Assembly: GCA_016844955.1 (NCBI GenBank)
Contig: JAERTH010000005.1
Location: 1 to 47,695, forward strand
Reading direction: 5' to 3'
DNA length: 47,695 bases
DNA from: Fidelibacterota bacterium
Lineage (GTDB): Bacteria > Fidelibacterota > UBA8477 > JABMPR01
A program made the translations under genes and the position numbers. Each line of letters starts with the position of its first letter. Within the stretch, counting starts at the first letter, position 1. Positions 32,669 through 41,379 of this stretch are shown here, piece after piece. The notes under the pieces were generated by a model, which searched no databases, was not told the origin of the DNA, and saw only the letters and a program-made list of their open reading frames with translations.

Positions 32669-34009
32669 ATGCGAGCTTTTATTTTAATCACTCTTTTTAG
32701 CCTATCGGGTTTCGTTCATTCGTTTGCACAGACACAACTCACCGTTTACAATCACGGTCAAGCCCTGGTAAAAGAACAGTTCTCACGACAGGTTTCGGCT
32801 GGTGTATCTGAAGTAGAGATTGAAAATGTAGCGGAAACCCTGAATCCATCCTCGGTGAAATTAAGCTCCAAACAAGACATTCAGGTTCTGGAACAGAATT
32901 ACCGTTATGATCTGGTTAATCAAAATAAGTTGCTCAAGAAATATCTGGGAGCGGAAGTAACTGTGGTGCTTCAGAATGATAAAAAGATGAATGGCGAATT
33001 GTTGAGCTATGACAACACCACCCTGGTTTTAAAAAGCCGCAGTGGAACAGATATCATTCAGCGCAATTATGTAGGTACCATCAAATGTCCCATACCCACC
33101 GAGCGGCTTTATGTGCGTCCTACGCTCTCCTGGACCATAGATGCTGCTACATCAGGTAAGTTTGCCCTGGACCTTTCTTATCTCACAGGTGGGGTTTCCT
33201 GGAAAGCAGAATACATAGCTGTAATTAACGAAAACGATACTGAAATGGATCTCAGCTCCTGGATTAACCTGAACAATCAGTCTGGGAAAGATTATATCAA
33301 GGCGAAACTGAAACTGGTTGCCGGTGACCTGCATAAAGCCAGACCAGAAAATATCTTGGCCATGGATGGAGCGCAGATGTATAAGGCGATGCGTGCTGCT
33401 GCAGTGGAGACCCGGGAGTTTTTTGACTATCACCTCTATGATGTTTCATTCCCTGTTACTGTAAACAATCGCGAGGAAAAGCAAATACAATGGCTCAATC
33501 CAACTCAGATCAAGTCTCAAAAACGCTATGTTTATCAGGGGACGCGGGATCAATTCACAAATATCCCCATCAAAATCATGTTCACCAACGACAAGGAATC
33601 TGGAACGGGTGCTGCATTACCTGGTGGAGTCGTCCGCCTGTTTAAAAAGGACACTGATGGGGCGTTGGAGCTTATCGGTGAAGACAATATCAAACACACC
33701 TCAAAAGATGATCTGGTGATCCTGGAGGTGGGAGAAGCCTTTGATGTGAAAGCCAAACGTGAAGTGTTGGACCGACGTAACAAACCCAATCGCTACAGTG
33801 AAGAGGATATCCGCATCACCCTGGCCAACCGTAAGGATGAAGCAGTAGAAGTGGATGTGATTCAAAGGGTGGGGTATCGCAACTGGAAAATCCAGGATCC
33901 TTCACAAGCCTTCTCCAAACTGGATGCATCCCGAGTGAAATTTACAGTTCCCGTGCCTGCCAACTCTGAAGTGAAGCTTACTTATACGACGCATAATTCT
34001 GTGAAATAA
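32669..34009 (+). CDS. DUF4139 domain-containing exported protein
   Basis: The 446-residue protein has a signal peptide (FVHSFA then Q). An N-terminal segment LTVYNHGQALVKEQFSRQV with an Sm-like small barrel follows (KMNGELLSYDNTTLVLKSRSG). The DUF4139 immunoglobulin-like half includes GGVSWKAEYIAVINENDTEMDLSSWINLNNQSG and VDVIQRVGYRNWKIQDP. Proteins of this type are common in Bacteroidota and relatives and are of unknown role. Start at ATG 32669 is supported by AAAGGATCC; the in-frame 32624 start overlaps the channel gene and spoils the signal peptide. Confidence 0.85.
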   Translation: MRAFILITLFSLSGFVHSFAQTQLTVYNHGQALVKEQFSRQVSAGVSEVEIENVAETLNPSSVKLSSKQDIQVLEQNYRYDLVNQNKLLKKYLGAEVTVVLQNDKKMNGELLSYDNTTLVLKSRSGTDIIQRNYVGTIKCPIPTERLYVRPTLSWTIDAATSGKFALDLSYLTGGVSWKAEYIAVINENDTEMDLSSWINLNNQSGKDYIKAKLKLVAGDLHKARPENILAMDGAQMYKAMRAAAVETREFFDYHLYDVSFPVTVNNREEKQIQWLNPTQIKSQKRYVYQGTRDQFTNIPIKIMFTNDKESGTGAALPGGVVRLFKKDTDGALELIGEDNIKHTSKDDLVILEVGEAFDVKAKREVLDRRNKPNRYSEEDIRITLANRKDEAVEVDVIQRVGYRNWKIQDPSQAFSKLDASRVKFTVPVPANSEVKLTYTTHNSVK

Positions 34010-34022
34010 ATACCATTGATAG

Positions 34023-34069
34023 TGGGTTATTCCAGGCGCGGATTCGAATCCGCGCTTGGAAACAACCCA
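34023..34069. repeat. long near-perfect palindrome
   Basis: The core GCGCGGATTCGAATCCGCGC (34036-34055) is a perfect 20-base palindrome. It extends as TCCAG...TTGGA with one G-T pair, and then GGGTT/AACCC across small loops, giving about 15-20 paired bases in RNA. It lies just after the DUF4139 stop. No T-run follows, so it is not a standard terminator. Confidence 0.7.
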
Positions 34070-34309
34070 ATGAATGGGCCCGACTGATTTTCTTTGCGCA
34101 AATCAATTAATTACCCAACAAACTATTATCCGTTGTTCTCTATAATTACAATATTTTAGCTAAATTCAATTTTCTCTTTCACCACGCGCAAAAATACAGC
34201 CTAGTGGTCTTATTTTTGCCCATGCTCTCCAGCATGGAAAGCTTTTCATTTATTCCCCAAAAACTTCAAGATGTGACCATCAATTTATCCAGGAGGAGAC
34301 ACGCCAGAT
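34070..34309 (+). promoter_or_regulatory. rnf leader region
   Basis: No gene is seen. A TATAAT at 34141-34146 could be a -10 box but has no clear -35. A CCATGCT-CTCC-AGCATGG hairpin (34220-34237) lies about 70 bases before rnfC, followed by GCTTTTC. GGAGGAG lies just before the start codon. These could form a 5' regulatory leader; no known riboswitch is recognised. Confidence 0.4.
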
Positions 34310-35665
34310 ATGTCTGAACGAACCTCGCATAAAATCAGTACTTTTCGAAAGGGCGTACACCCTGACGAGTTCAAAAACCTAACCTGCCGCATCCCATCTA
34401 TGGATATGCCACTTCCAGCAGAGGTTTTTATTCCTTTGCAACAACATATCGGCGCGCCCTGTGAAGCCCTGGTTGCAAAAGGTGATATGGTTAAAACCGG
34501 TCAAAAGATCGGTGATTCATCAGCCTTTGTCACCAGCCCCATTCATGCCACTATCACGGGAAAAGTAATGGGTGTGGCATCCTATCCCCATCCCCTGGGA
34601 GCTAAAGTTCCCATGATTCACATTAAACGTGAAGGCGATGAAGATGAGTGGGAATTGCTCACCGTTCCTGAGAATTGGGAATCGGCTTCCAGAGAAACCC
34701 TGCAAACTGTGGTTCGCGAAGCAGGTATCGTGGGTTTGGGAGGCGCAGCCTTTCCTACTCACGTGAAAATGGCTCCACCACCGGACAAACCAATTGATCA
34801 CTTTATCCTGAATGGCTGTGAATGCGAGCCCTTCCTTACCTGCGATCATCGCAGTATGCTGGAAGAAACGGATCGCATCCTCAAGGGGATGGCCATCATG
34901 ATGAAAATGCTAGATATCAAAGATGGTATCGTTGGTATCGAATCCAATAAAGGTGACGCCATCGCCATCATGAAATCCCGGATCGAGGCTCTGAATCTGA
35001 ATTTTAAAGTCCAGTCGCTAAAGGTGAAGTATCCCCAGGGTGCTGAAAAGATGCTTATCGATGCAGCACTGGGACGCAAGGTTCCTGCCGGTGGATTGCC
35101 CATGGATGTTGGTGTTGTGGTAAACAATATCGCCACTGCACTGGCTGTCTATGAAGCGGTAGTTGATGGAAAGCCACTCATCCAGCGCATGCTCACCGTA
35201 ACGGGAGACGCCATTAACAAACCAGGTAATCTCATCGCAAGAATTGGTACCCCCTTCCAGGCCTGTGTAGATGCCTGTGGTGGACTCAGCGATGAGACTT
35301 CTCAAGTATTTATGGGTGGACCCATGATGGGTCTGGTTCAATACGACCTTCAAGTGCCGACTCTAAAAGCCACGTCCGGTATCGTATGTATGCAGACATC
35401 CCAACTGAAAAACATGCGACACTACCCCTGTATTCAATGCGGTACGTGCGTGAGTGTCTGTCCCATGGATCTCGTACCAACGCGCATATCTCGTCTTGCT
35501 GAAACTGGTAAATATGACGAATGTAAGGAATGGGGTGTCTTTAACTGTATTGAATGCGGTTCCTGTGCCTTTGTCTGTCCCTCAGGGATCCCGCTGGTTC
35601 AATGGATACGCGTGGGTAAAGTGAAGACAACTGAAAAACAACAGAAACTCAAAGCCCAGGCCTAG
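34310..35665 (+). CDS. rnfC: Rnf complex subunit RnfC
   Basis: Peripheral subunit of the ion-translocating ferredoxin:NAD+ oxidoreductase; binds NADH, FMN and two iron-sulfur clusters. The 451-residue protein opens with KISTFRKGVHPDEFKNLT, has the NADH/FMN-binding EAGIVGLGGAAFPTHVKM and ILNGCECEPFLTCD stretches, and closes with two 4Fe-4S motifs CIQCGTCVSVCP and CIECGSCAFVCPSGIPL. The strong GGAGGAG precedes ATG 34310. First gene of rnfCDGEA. Confidence 0.97.
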   Translation: MSERTSHKISTFRKGVHPDEFKNLTCRIPSMDMPLPAEVFIPLQQHIGAPCEALVAKGDMVKTGQKIGDSSAFVTSPIHATITGKVMGVASYPHPLGAKVPMIHIKREGDEDEWELLTVPENWESASRETLQTVVREAGIVGLGGAAFPTHVKMAPPPDKPIDHFILNGCECEPFLTCDHRSMLEETDRILKGMAIMMKMLDIKDGIVGIESNKGDAIAIMKSRIEALNLNFKVQSLKVKYPQGAEKMLIDAALGRKVPAGGLPMDVGVVVNNIATALAVYEAVVDGKPLIQRMLTVTGDAINKPGNLIARIGTPFQACVDACGGLSDETSQVFMGGPMMGLVQYDLQVPTLKATSGIVCMQTSQLKNMRHYPCIQCGTCVSVCPMDLVPTRISRLAETGKYDECKEWGVFNCIECGSCAFVCPSGIPLVQWIRVGKVKTTEKQQKLKAQA

Positions 35666-35675
35666 TGGAGATTTT

Positions 35676-36743
35676 ATGACTGAAGAAAACACACCTCAAG
35701 TCCAGCCTGAACAGCCCGAGAAGCCGGCCAAGCCGACTCCCAAACCCAAGCCTAAAAAGGATCCACGCGCAAAACTTTATAAACCGGAAAAGCCACTCAT
35801 TCTGGCTTCATCCCCGCATTTCCATGCTCAGGCAACCGTTCCCAAAATCATGTGGAATGTTGTGGCTGCTCTGGTTCCCACAACCGTATTGGCTCTGATC
35901 TATTTTCAATGGGCAGCAGCGGGAATCATTTTGGTCAGCGTGTCCTCAGCGCTCATTGCCGAAATGCTGGTAAACCGTATTAAGAATGAATCCTTCACTA
36001 TCCCTGATGGCTCAGCCCTGATTACTGGTCTACTGCTGGCCCTAACCTTGCCACCTTCATTTTCGCTGGGTGGCGCTGCTCTGGGTTCCGTCTTTGCCAT
36101 TGTGGTGGGCAAACACTTTTTTGGGGGATTGGGCTACAACATATTCAATCCTGCGCTCCTGGGTCGTGCCTTTCTCCAGGCCAGTTTTCCTGTCCCCATG
36201 ACCACCTGGTCCTGGCCATTAACTGCACGTTATTCTGAGGTAGATGGTATTACCGCGGCAACACCTCTGGGTCTATTCAAATTTGAACAGGTCACCAGCG
36301 AACTTTCTGGATTGCTGACTGGAAATATCAGTGGGTCACTGGGTGAAACTTCTGCCATTGCCATTTTAGTCGGTGGTATTTATCTGCTTATCAGAAAATA
36401 TGCTGACTGGCGCATCCCAACCAGCTTCCTGCTGTCTGTTTTTGCCGTAAGTGGTGTCTTCTGGCTGATTTCACCTGAAACTTATCCCACACCTGTATTC
36501 CAACTCCTCAGTGGTGGTCTCATGCTGGGTGCCTTCTTTATGGCTACCGACATGGTGACTTCTCCAGTAACAGCCAAAGGCGCCTGGATATTTGGTGCCG
36601 GCGCTGGATTCCTGCTGGTCATTATTCGTCTGTTTGGTGGTCTCCCTGAAGGTGTCATGTACTCAATCCTGCTGATGAATGCCTTCACCCCTCTCATCAA
36701 TCGTTATACACGACCCAAGTTTTTCGGGGAGGTGATTGCATGA
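35676..36743 (+). CDS. rnfD: Rnf complex subunit RnfD
   Basis: Integral-membrane subunit that carries covalently bound FMN and is part of the ion path. The 355-residue protein has an unusual Pro/Lys-rich N-terminal tail (TPKPKPKKDPRAKLYKPEKP), then the conserved SSPHFHAQATVPKIMWNVVAALVPT opening and many membrane helices. The SALITGLLLALTLPPSFSL and FFGGLGYNIFNPALLGRAFL stretches and the flavinylation-type segment VDGITAATPLG are typical of RnfD/NqrB. Ten bases after rnfC; overlaps rnfG by four. Confidence 0.96.
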   Translation: MTEENTPQVQPEQPEKPAKPTPKPKPKKDPRAKLYKPEKPLILASSPHFHAQATVPKIMWNVVAALVPTTVLALIYFQWAAAGIILVSVSSALIAEMLVNRIKNESFTIPDGSALITGLLLALTLPPSFSLGGAALGSVFAIVVGKHFFGGLGYNIFNPALLGRAFLQASFPVPMTTWSWPLTARYSEVDGITAATPLGLFKFEQVTSELSGLLTGNISGSLGETSAIAILVGGIYLLIRKYADWRIPTSFLLSVFAVSGVFWLISPETYPTPVFQLLSGGLMLGAFFMATDMVTSPVTAKGAWIFGAGAGFLLVIIRLFGGLPEGVMYSILLMNAFTPLINRYTRPKFFGEVIA

Positions 36744-37345
36744 GCAAGCTAAACCTTTCAACTCGTATGATTCTGGTACTGACCTTGATTACCGTACTAT
36801 CAGGCGGAATTCTGTCTGGCTGGGATTCAGTAACCAAGCCCAAGATTGCCTTTCATCGGCTGGAAGCCTTAAAAGCTGCCATCGGTGATGTATTACCAGC
36901 CCATGATAACTATGAAACCCTCGAAACTGATGCCGGCACTCTCTATGTGGCCACAACCGCTGGTTCTGATGAACCTGTTGGTATTGCCTTCACTGCAGTA
37001 GGTAGCGGGTTTCAGGGTGAGCTTCGTATAATGGTTGGGCTTACACCTGACCTGACTCAATTGACCGGAATCAAGGTTCTAGAGCAAATAGAAACCCCCG
37101 GTCTAGGAACCAAGATTGTGGTTGATCCCTCCAACAAACAGAACCCCTTCTGGTGGCCAGAGCAGTTTAAGGGTGCCCATGTCTCTCCTGAGCTGGTTGT
37201 GATTAAAAACGTCAAGCCCACTAAAAAGAATGAGATCCAGGGCATCACTGGTGCCACCATCTCATCAGTTGCCGTAACAGACATTCTAAACGCTCAGATT
37301 ATCCAGGTAAAAAAAGCCTGGACAGCTAAAGGAGGGCCAGCATAA
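36740..37345 (+). CDS. rnfG: Rnf complex subunit RnfG
   Basis: Single-spanning subunit whose periplasmic FMN-binding domain carries covalent flavin. The 201-residue protein has one N-terminal helix (MILVLTLITVLSGGILSGW) and the FMN-binding domain ending in GITGATISSVAV, matching the S(T)GAT-type flavinylation motif. Other family parts are LKVLEQIETPGLG-like KVLEQIETPGLGTKI and FWWPEQFKG. Overlaps rnfD by four bases and rnfE by one. Confidence 0.95.
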   Translation: MSKLNLSTRMILVLTLITVLSGGILSGWDSVTKPKIAFHRLEALKAAIGDVLPAHDNYETLETDAGTLYVATTAGSDEPVGIAFTAVGSGFQGELRIMVGLTPDLTQLTGIKVLEQIETPGLGTKIVVDPSNKQNPFWWPEQFKGAHVSPELVVIKNVKPTKKNEIQGITGATISSVAVTDILNAQIIQVKKAWTAKGGPA

Positions 37346-37992
37346 TGAGTTCCAAGATTTCTCCATTGGCTGAATTCACAAAAGGTATCTGGAAGGACAA
37401 CCCTGTCATGGCCAGCCTGCTGGGTCTGTGTCCTGTTCTGGCTGTAACCAACGCCGCCATGAACGGACTGGCCATGGGGCTGGCGACAACCTTCGTTCTG
37501 GTCACTTCCAGCCTAATCATCTCTGCCTTAAGAAACTTCATCCCCCATCAGGTGCGTATTGCAGGATACATCGTCATCATTGCAACCTTTGTAACAGTTG
37601 CTGATCGGTTCCTGGCTGCTTTCATGCCGGACATTTCCGCATCCCTGGGTCCCTATATTCCACTTATTGTGGTGAATTGCCTCATTCTGGGTAGACAGGA
37701 GGCCTTTTCTTCCAAGAATGGAATTGGTCGTTCACTCCTGGACAGCCTCGGTATGGGTATCGGATTTACCCTTGTGCTCATCACCCTGGGAGTAATTCGT
37801 GAAATCCTCGGTTCAGGCAGCATCTTTGGAGCTGCCATTATGGGTGACTGGTTTACCCCCTGGATGGTTATGATCTTACCTCCTGGAGCATTTCTTACCC
37901 TGGGCATCCTGATTGCCCTGGCCAACTGGTTTAACGACCCGTCTTCGTCTCTGACTTCGCCGCGGTCTAAAGACAAAGGGGCAGCCTCATGA
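37345..37992 (+). CDS. rnfE: Rnf complex subunit RnfE
   Basis: Integral-membrane subunit of the Rnf complex. The 215-residue product has the typical FTKGIWKDNPVMASLLGLCPVLAVTNAAMNGLAMG opening and IVVNCLILGRQEAFSSKNGIGRSLLDSLGMGIGFTLVLITLGVIREILGSGSIFG core, with about six helices. It is paired with RnfA, to which it is inverted in membrane topology in other species. The short C-terminus is rich in Ser/Lys. Overlaps rnfA by four bases. Confidence 0.97.
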   Translation: MSSKISPLAEFTKGIWKDNPVMASLLGLCPVLAVTNAAMNGLAMGLATTFVLVTSSLIISALRNFIPHQVRIAGYIVIIATFVTVADRFLAAFMPDISASLGPYIPLIVVNCLILGRQEAFSSKNGIGRSLLDSLGMGIGFTLVLITLGVIREILGSGSIFGAAIMGDWFTPWMVMILPPGAFLTLGILIALANWFNDPSSSLTSPRSKDKGAAS

Positions 37993-38561
37993 GTTATTTC
38001 CTACTTTTCTTTTCAGCAGCGATTGTCAACAACTTTGTTCTATCCTACTTCCTGGGAATCTGTCCATTTGTTGGTGTTTCCAAGAAGGTCTCATCTGCCG
38101 TGTCCATGGGTATGGCCGTTACATTTGTCATGCTGATTACCGCCGTGGTCACCTGGTTGATCTATCACCTGATCCTGGTGCCTTTTGATCTAGTAATCCT
38201 GCAATATGTCAGTTTTATCCTGGTCATCGCGTCATTGGTTCAATTGGTGGAAATGTTCATCCGCAAGGTGAGCAAGCCTCTCTATGACACTCTGGGTATC
38301 TTTCTTCCACTGATCACTACCAATTGTGCCATTCTGGGATTGGCTCTGTTCTCTGTTCTACGAGATTACGCTTTTTTAGAAAGTGTGGTCTTTGGATTGG
38401 GTGCTGGAGCAGGTTTTACTTTAGCTCTCGTGATTATGGCCGGTATTAGAGAAGAGCTTGAGTTGGCACCTGTTCCAAAATATTTTCAAGGTGCCGGAAT
38501 CACTATGATCGTCGCCGGTGGACTGGCATTGGCATTCATGGGTTTTGCGGGAATGATATAG
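37989..38561 (+). CDS. rnfA: Rnf complex subunit RnfA
   Basis: Integral-membrane subunit of 190 residues with the conserved SAAIVNNFVLSYFLGICPFVGVSKKVSSAVSMGMAVTFVM start, the PLITTNCAILGLALF segment and the C-terminal AGIREELELAPVPKYFQGAGITMIVAGGLALAFMGF. The Cys in GICPF and in TTNCAILG are those proposed to hold a shared iron-sulfur site with RnfE. The last gene before the gap that separates rnfB. Confidence 0.97.
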   Translation: MSYFLLFFSAAIVNNFVLSYFLGICPFVGVSKKVSSAVSMGMAVTFVMLITAVVTWLIYHLILVPFDLVILQYVSFILVIASLVQLVEMFIRKVSKPLYDTLGIFLPLITTNCAILGLALFSVLRDYAFLESVVFGLGAGAGFTLALVIMAGIREELELAPVPKYFQGAGITMIVAGGLALAFMGFAGMI

Positions 38562-38743
38562 AATTTGAAAAGTTTTAACAAATATTACCCTGCGCGTCAT
38601 CCTGAGCTTGTCGAAGGACAGAGCGCGTTTGGTAATTATACATACTCAGAAATCGTCTACCGCTTCAGAGCGCTTCGGCAGACTCAGCGTGACACTACCG
38701 GGAGTCGACCTTCAGGTATTTCTTTCTCTAAGGAGTTGATATA
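38562..38743. repeat. rnfA-rnfB gap with dispersed repeat
   Basis: Contains GTCATCCTGAGCTTGTCGAAGG (38596-38617), then TTCGGCAGACTCAGCGTGAC (about 38672-38691), the pair of inverted words seen at other repeat sites. A normal ribosome site (AAGGAG) precedes rnfB. The gap is the only one in an otherwise overlapping operon, which suggests a later insertion. Confidence 0.6.
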
Positions 38744-39577
38744 ATGGATCTTGCTTCAGTAACCGTTTCAATGTTGAGCATGGGAGGCATGGGTGCTCTT
38801 TTTGCAGCCGGTCTGGCCGTTGCGAATAAAAAACTGCATGTGGAGGAAGACCCTCGCATCGCGCTGGTGATGGATAATCTTCCCGGTGCCAATTGTGGTG
38901 GTTGTGGTCTCCCCGGTTGTGGTAGTTTTGCCGATAGTATTGTTCATGGCAAAGTTGAACTCAGTGGTTGTCCCGTTTGTAATGATGATGCGCGCGAAGC
39001 CATCGCTGGCATCATGGGTCTTGAAGCGGCCAAGGGTGAAAAGATTGTTGCTCGGGTTATGTGCCAGGGTGGTCATTATGAATCTGCTCACAAGGGTGAA
39101 TACCTGGGAATAGAGAGTTGTACGGCTGCCCATATCACCGGAGGTGGCGATAAATTGTGTCTCCACGGCTGCCTGGGCTATGGCGAGTGTGTGGATTCCT
39201 GTCCTTTTGACGCCATGGAGATGAGCGAGAATGGCTTGCCCATCATTGATGAGGACAAGTGTACCGGTTGTGGCAACTGTGAAGAAGCCTGTCCTCGCGG
39301 TATTATCGAGCTCCACCCTGAAGCCGACAACATTTTTGTGGCCTGCCGTAATACTGATATCCCAAAGGACTCCCGAAAGGTTTGCATCAAGGCCTGTGTA
39401 GGTTGTGGCTTATGCGTGCGAGGTGTTGAAGAAGGTCTCATGACCATGGAAAACAATCTTGCCCGTATTGACTATCACCTCTACGGACAGGGTAAGGAAC
39501 TGCCTACTGCGAAATGTTCCACCAATGCATTGATCGTGTTGGAGCCTGTTCCTGAAGAGGAATCGCTTAGCGCCTGA
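38744..39577 (+). CDS. rnfB: Rnf complex subunit RnfB
   Basis: Iron-sulfur subunit that takes electrons from ferredoxin. The 277-residue protein has an N-terminal hydrophobic helix (VTVSMLSMGGMGALFAAGLAVA), then the Fe-S box NLPGANCGGCGLPGCGSFADSIV and further Cys clusters (CPVCNDDAREA; CLHGCLGYGECVDSCPF; CTGCGNCEEACPRGIIEL; CIKACVGCGLCVRG). The Cys count suits one 4Fe-4S plus two or more ferredoxin-type clusters. It is separated from rnfA by a repeat-bearing gap but keeps the operon direction and overlaps the next gene by one base. Confidence 0.96.
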   Translation: MDLASVTVSMLSMGGMGALFAAGLAVANKKLHVEEDPRIALVMDNLPGANCGGCGLPGCGSFADSIVHGKVELSGCPVCNDDAREAIAGIMGLEAAKGEKIVARVMCQGGHYESAHKGEYLGIESCTAAHITGGGDKLCLHGCLGYGECVDSCPFDAMEMSENGLPIIDEDKCTGCGNCEEACPRGIIELHPEADNIFVACRNTDIPKDSRKVCIKACVGCGLCVRGVEEGLMTMENNLARIDYHLYGQGKELPTAKCSTNALIVLEPVPEEESLSA

Positions 39578-40011
39578 TGCTCTTTAACGGAGAAACCGGT
39601 GTCATTCAAGCCATGACTGACACTGAAGTGGTCATCCAATTTTCCAAAAAAGACGCCTGCGACAGCTGTGGTCTCAAGGTGGTTTGTGCCCCGGGAAAAG
39701 AGTCAGAGCGTTCTCTAACCCTACCCTATTCGGGTGAATTCTCCATCGGACAGCCAGTTCAGATTCAGGAAATGTCAAATCTTGAACTGCACCTGTCTCT
39801 GGTTCAATTTGGTCTGCCCATGTTGGCTTTTCTGGTGGGAATGATTCTGGTTTATATGGTCAGTGGTGACAGTCAAATCCCACGTGAATTTCTGGCATTC
39901 CTCGGTGGCTTAATCGGTCTTGCAATCAGCTATTTCGGTGCTAAAAAACTTGTCCAAAATATTGTTGACACCATTCCGGAAAAATACCTGCGTGTTGTTC
40001 CCTATGAATAA
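39577..40011 (+). CDS. rseC: RseC/SoxR-reducing-system family membrane protein
   Basis: The 144-residue protein has the RseC-family layout: an N-terminal domain with the Cys motif ACDSCGLKVVCAPGK, two membrane helices (LPMLAFLVGMILVYMV and FLAFLGGLIGLAISYF) and a short tail. In proteobacteria RseC works with Rnf in reducing SoxR; here it directly follows rnfB by one-base overlap, in agreement with a role in Rnf assembly or electron transfer. Confidence 0.88.
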   Translation: MLFNGETGVIQAMTDTEVVIQFSKKDACDSCGLKVVCAPGKESERSLTLPYSGEFSIGQPVQIQEMSNLELHLSLVQFGLPMLAFLVGMILVYMVSGDSQIPREFLAFLGGLIGLAISYFGAKKLVQNIVDTIPEKYLRVVPYE

Positions 40012-40657
40012 ACCTGCCCTATTCCTGCTGCTGGTACTGATTGCTGTATCTTTCGGTCTGGCTGAAAACAGGGAAAGGACCGAACACTGGCATCTGCGTA
40101 ATTCCCAATTCAACACAGAGTTTGACAGCATCCAAAAAGGTGGGATTGTTTTCCTGGGAAACTCCATTACTGAAGGATTCAAGCTGGATGAATACTTCCC
40201 CGGACAGGACCTGATCAACAGAGGCATTGTTGCAGATCATCTGGATGGGCTAATAGAGCGACTTCAAAATTCCGCAGTGGGGTTAGAACCCCGGAAGATA
40301 TTCCTCATGATTGGCATCAATGATATTGGTGATCAACGTAGTGATGAATACCTCAAATCCATGTACATCACGCTACTGGATACACTTGCGCAGGAGCTTC
40401 CCGAAACAGAGCTTGTACTCCATTCCCTCCTACCTACCAGTCCCAGATGGCACCGGTGTCCACCAGAGCAGATTAAACGGATAAATTCTTTTCTGGCTGT
40501 ATTGGCCCTGGAAAGGGAGATTGCTTTTGTCAACCTCTACCCCTATTTCCTCATCGATATGAACTACTTGAACCCCGCCCTTTCCAAAGATGGCCTGCAC
40601 CCCAATCAGGCCGGGTATGATATCTGGGCCAGGGAAATACGGGGACTGCTGCAGTAG
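40004..40657 (+). CDS. SGNH/GDSL-type hydrolase, secreted
   Basis: The 217-residue protein has a signal peptide (LLLVLIAVSFGLA). Block I is GNSITEG with the Ser nucleophile, then INRGIVADHLDG (block II), MIGINDIG (block III, Asn) and DGLHPNQAGYDIW (block V, Asp-x-x-His). It is a likely lipase/esterase or carbohydrate esterase in the envelope. ATG 40004 overlaps the RseC stop by eight bases; a longer in-frame start at 39920 would lie deep within the previous gene and lack a signal. Confidence 0.92.
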   Translation: MNKPALFLLLVLIAVSFGLAENRERTEHWHLRNSQFNTEFDSIQKGGIVFLGNSITEGFKLDEYFPGQDLINRGIVADHLDGLIERLQNSAVGLEPRKIFLMIGINDIGDQRSDEYLKSMYITLLDTLAQELPETELVLHSLLPTSPRWHRCPPEQIKRINSFLAVLALEREIAFVNLYPYFLIDMNYLNPALSKDGLHPNQAGYDIWAREIRGLLQ

Positions 40658-40664
40658 ACGTTTC

Positions 40665-40829
40665 ACGCACCGCTGGTGCGTAGTGGTACCTTGATAGACT
40701 AGTGGTTATGGTGTGAGCCTCCTACGGAGGCAAAGGATGGGTGGTTAACCCAGATCACTAAGCGCTCCAGCGGAGCGCGACCACCTAAACCCCGGAATAC
40801 TAGCTAACCATGCGCCCCGTAGCGGGCGC
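40665..40829. repeat. four-hairpin module, left copy
   Basis: Four perfect hairpins in order: ACGCACC-GCT-GGTGCGT (40665-40681), GCCTCC-TAC-GGAGGC (40717-40731), GCGCTCC-AGC-GGAGCGC (40762-40778), GCGCCC-CGTAGC-GGGCGC (40812-40829). A GGTGGT/ACCACC pair encloses the third. The same four occur, in the same order and orientation, on the other side of the transposase gene. Confidence 0.92.
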
Positions 40830-40916
40830 GAATAAAAGTATTATCCTCTACTGACACATACTATCTTTCCCCATCTGAACTAACACTTCACAGAGAAATT
40901 TGGAGAGGGGTAATGT

Positions 40917-41375
40917 ATGGCTAATACCTATACGCGTATCTATTTACACATCGTGATCCGTATCAAGAGAGGGCATCCAATCATCAAAGCAGATTTTGAA
41001 GAAAAGCTGTATGCCTATATCGGCGGAATCATCAAAAACCAGGGACACCTTCCCGTCCGCATTAATGGCTATAGGGATCATGTCCACATCCTATTTGCCC
41101 AGCGACCAACCAGTACACTCTCTGATCTCATGCGTGAGGTGAAGTCAGATTCATCTAGAATGGTAAATGAGGAGGGTTGGACCCGTCGAAAATTCAGATG
41201 GCAAACTGGCTTTGGAGCTTTTTCATGTGATCATCACAACCTGGAGCGGATTATCCAGTACATCAAAAGACAAAAGGAACACCATACAAGGCACTCATAT
41301 ATAGATGAATATCGAAAGATTCTGAGGGACTATGAGGTAGAGTATGTGGAGAAATATCTGGAGGATCAGGGGTAG
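40917..41375 (+). CDS. IS200/IS605-type tyrosine (Y1 HUH) transposase, REP-associated-like
   Basis: The 152-residue single-strand transposase has the HUH motif HVH (55-57, GYRDHVHILF) and the catalytic Tyr at 115 (IIQYIKRQKEHH). Its opening MANTYTRIYLHIVIRIKRG is typical of the IS200 TnpA family. It has no partner tnpB. It sits between two direct copies of a four-hairpin module, the arrangement of RAYT-type REP-associated transposases. GGAGAGGGG precedes ATG 40917. All key residues are present, so it may be active. Confidence 0.93.
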   Translation: MANTYTRIYLHIVIRIKRGHPIIKADFEEKLYAYIGGIIKNQGHLPVRINGYRDHVHILFAQRPTSTLSDLMREVKSDSSRMVNEEGWTRRKFRWQTGFGAFSCDHHNLERIIQYIKRQKEHHTRHSYIDEYRKILRDYEVEYVEKYLEDQG

Positions 41376-41379
41376 TGTT

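Noticed and set aside
34036..34055. tRNA T-arm (GGATTCGAATCC)
   Set aside because: The base before the TTC is A rather than the expected G, the whole sequence is a palindrome, and no acceptor or anticodon stems are nearby.
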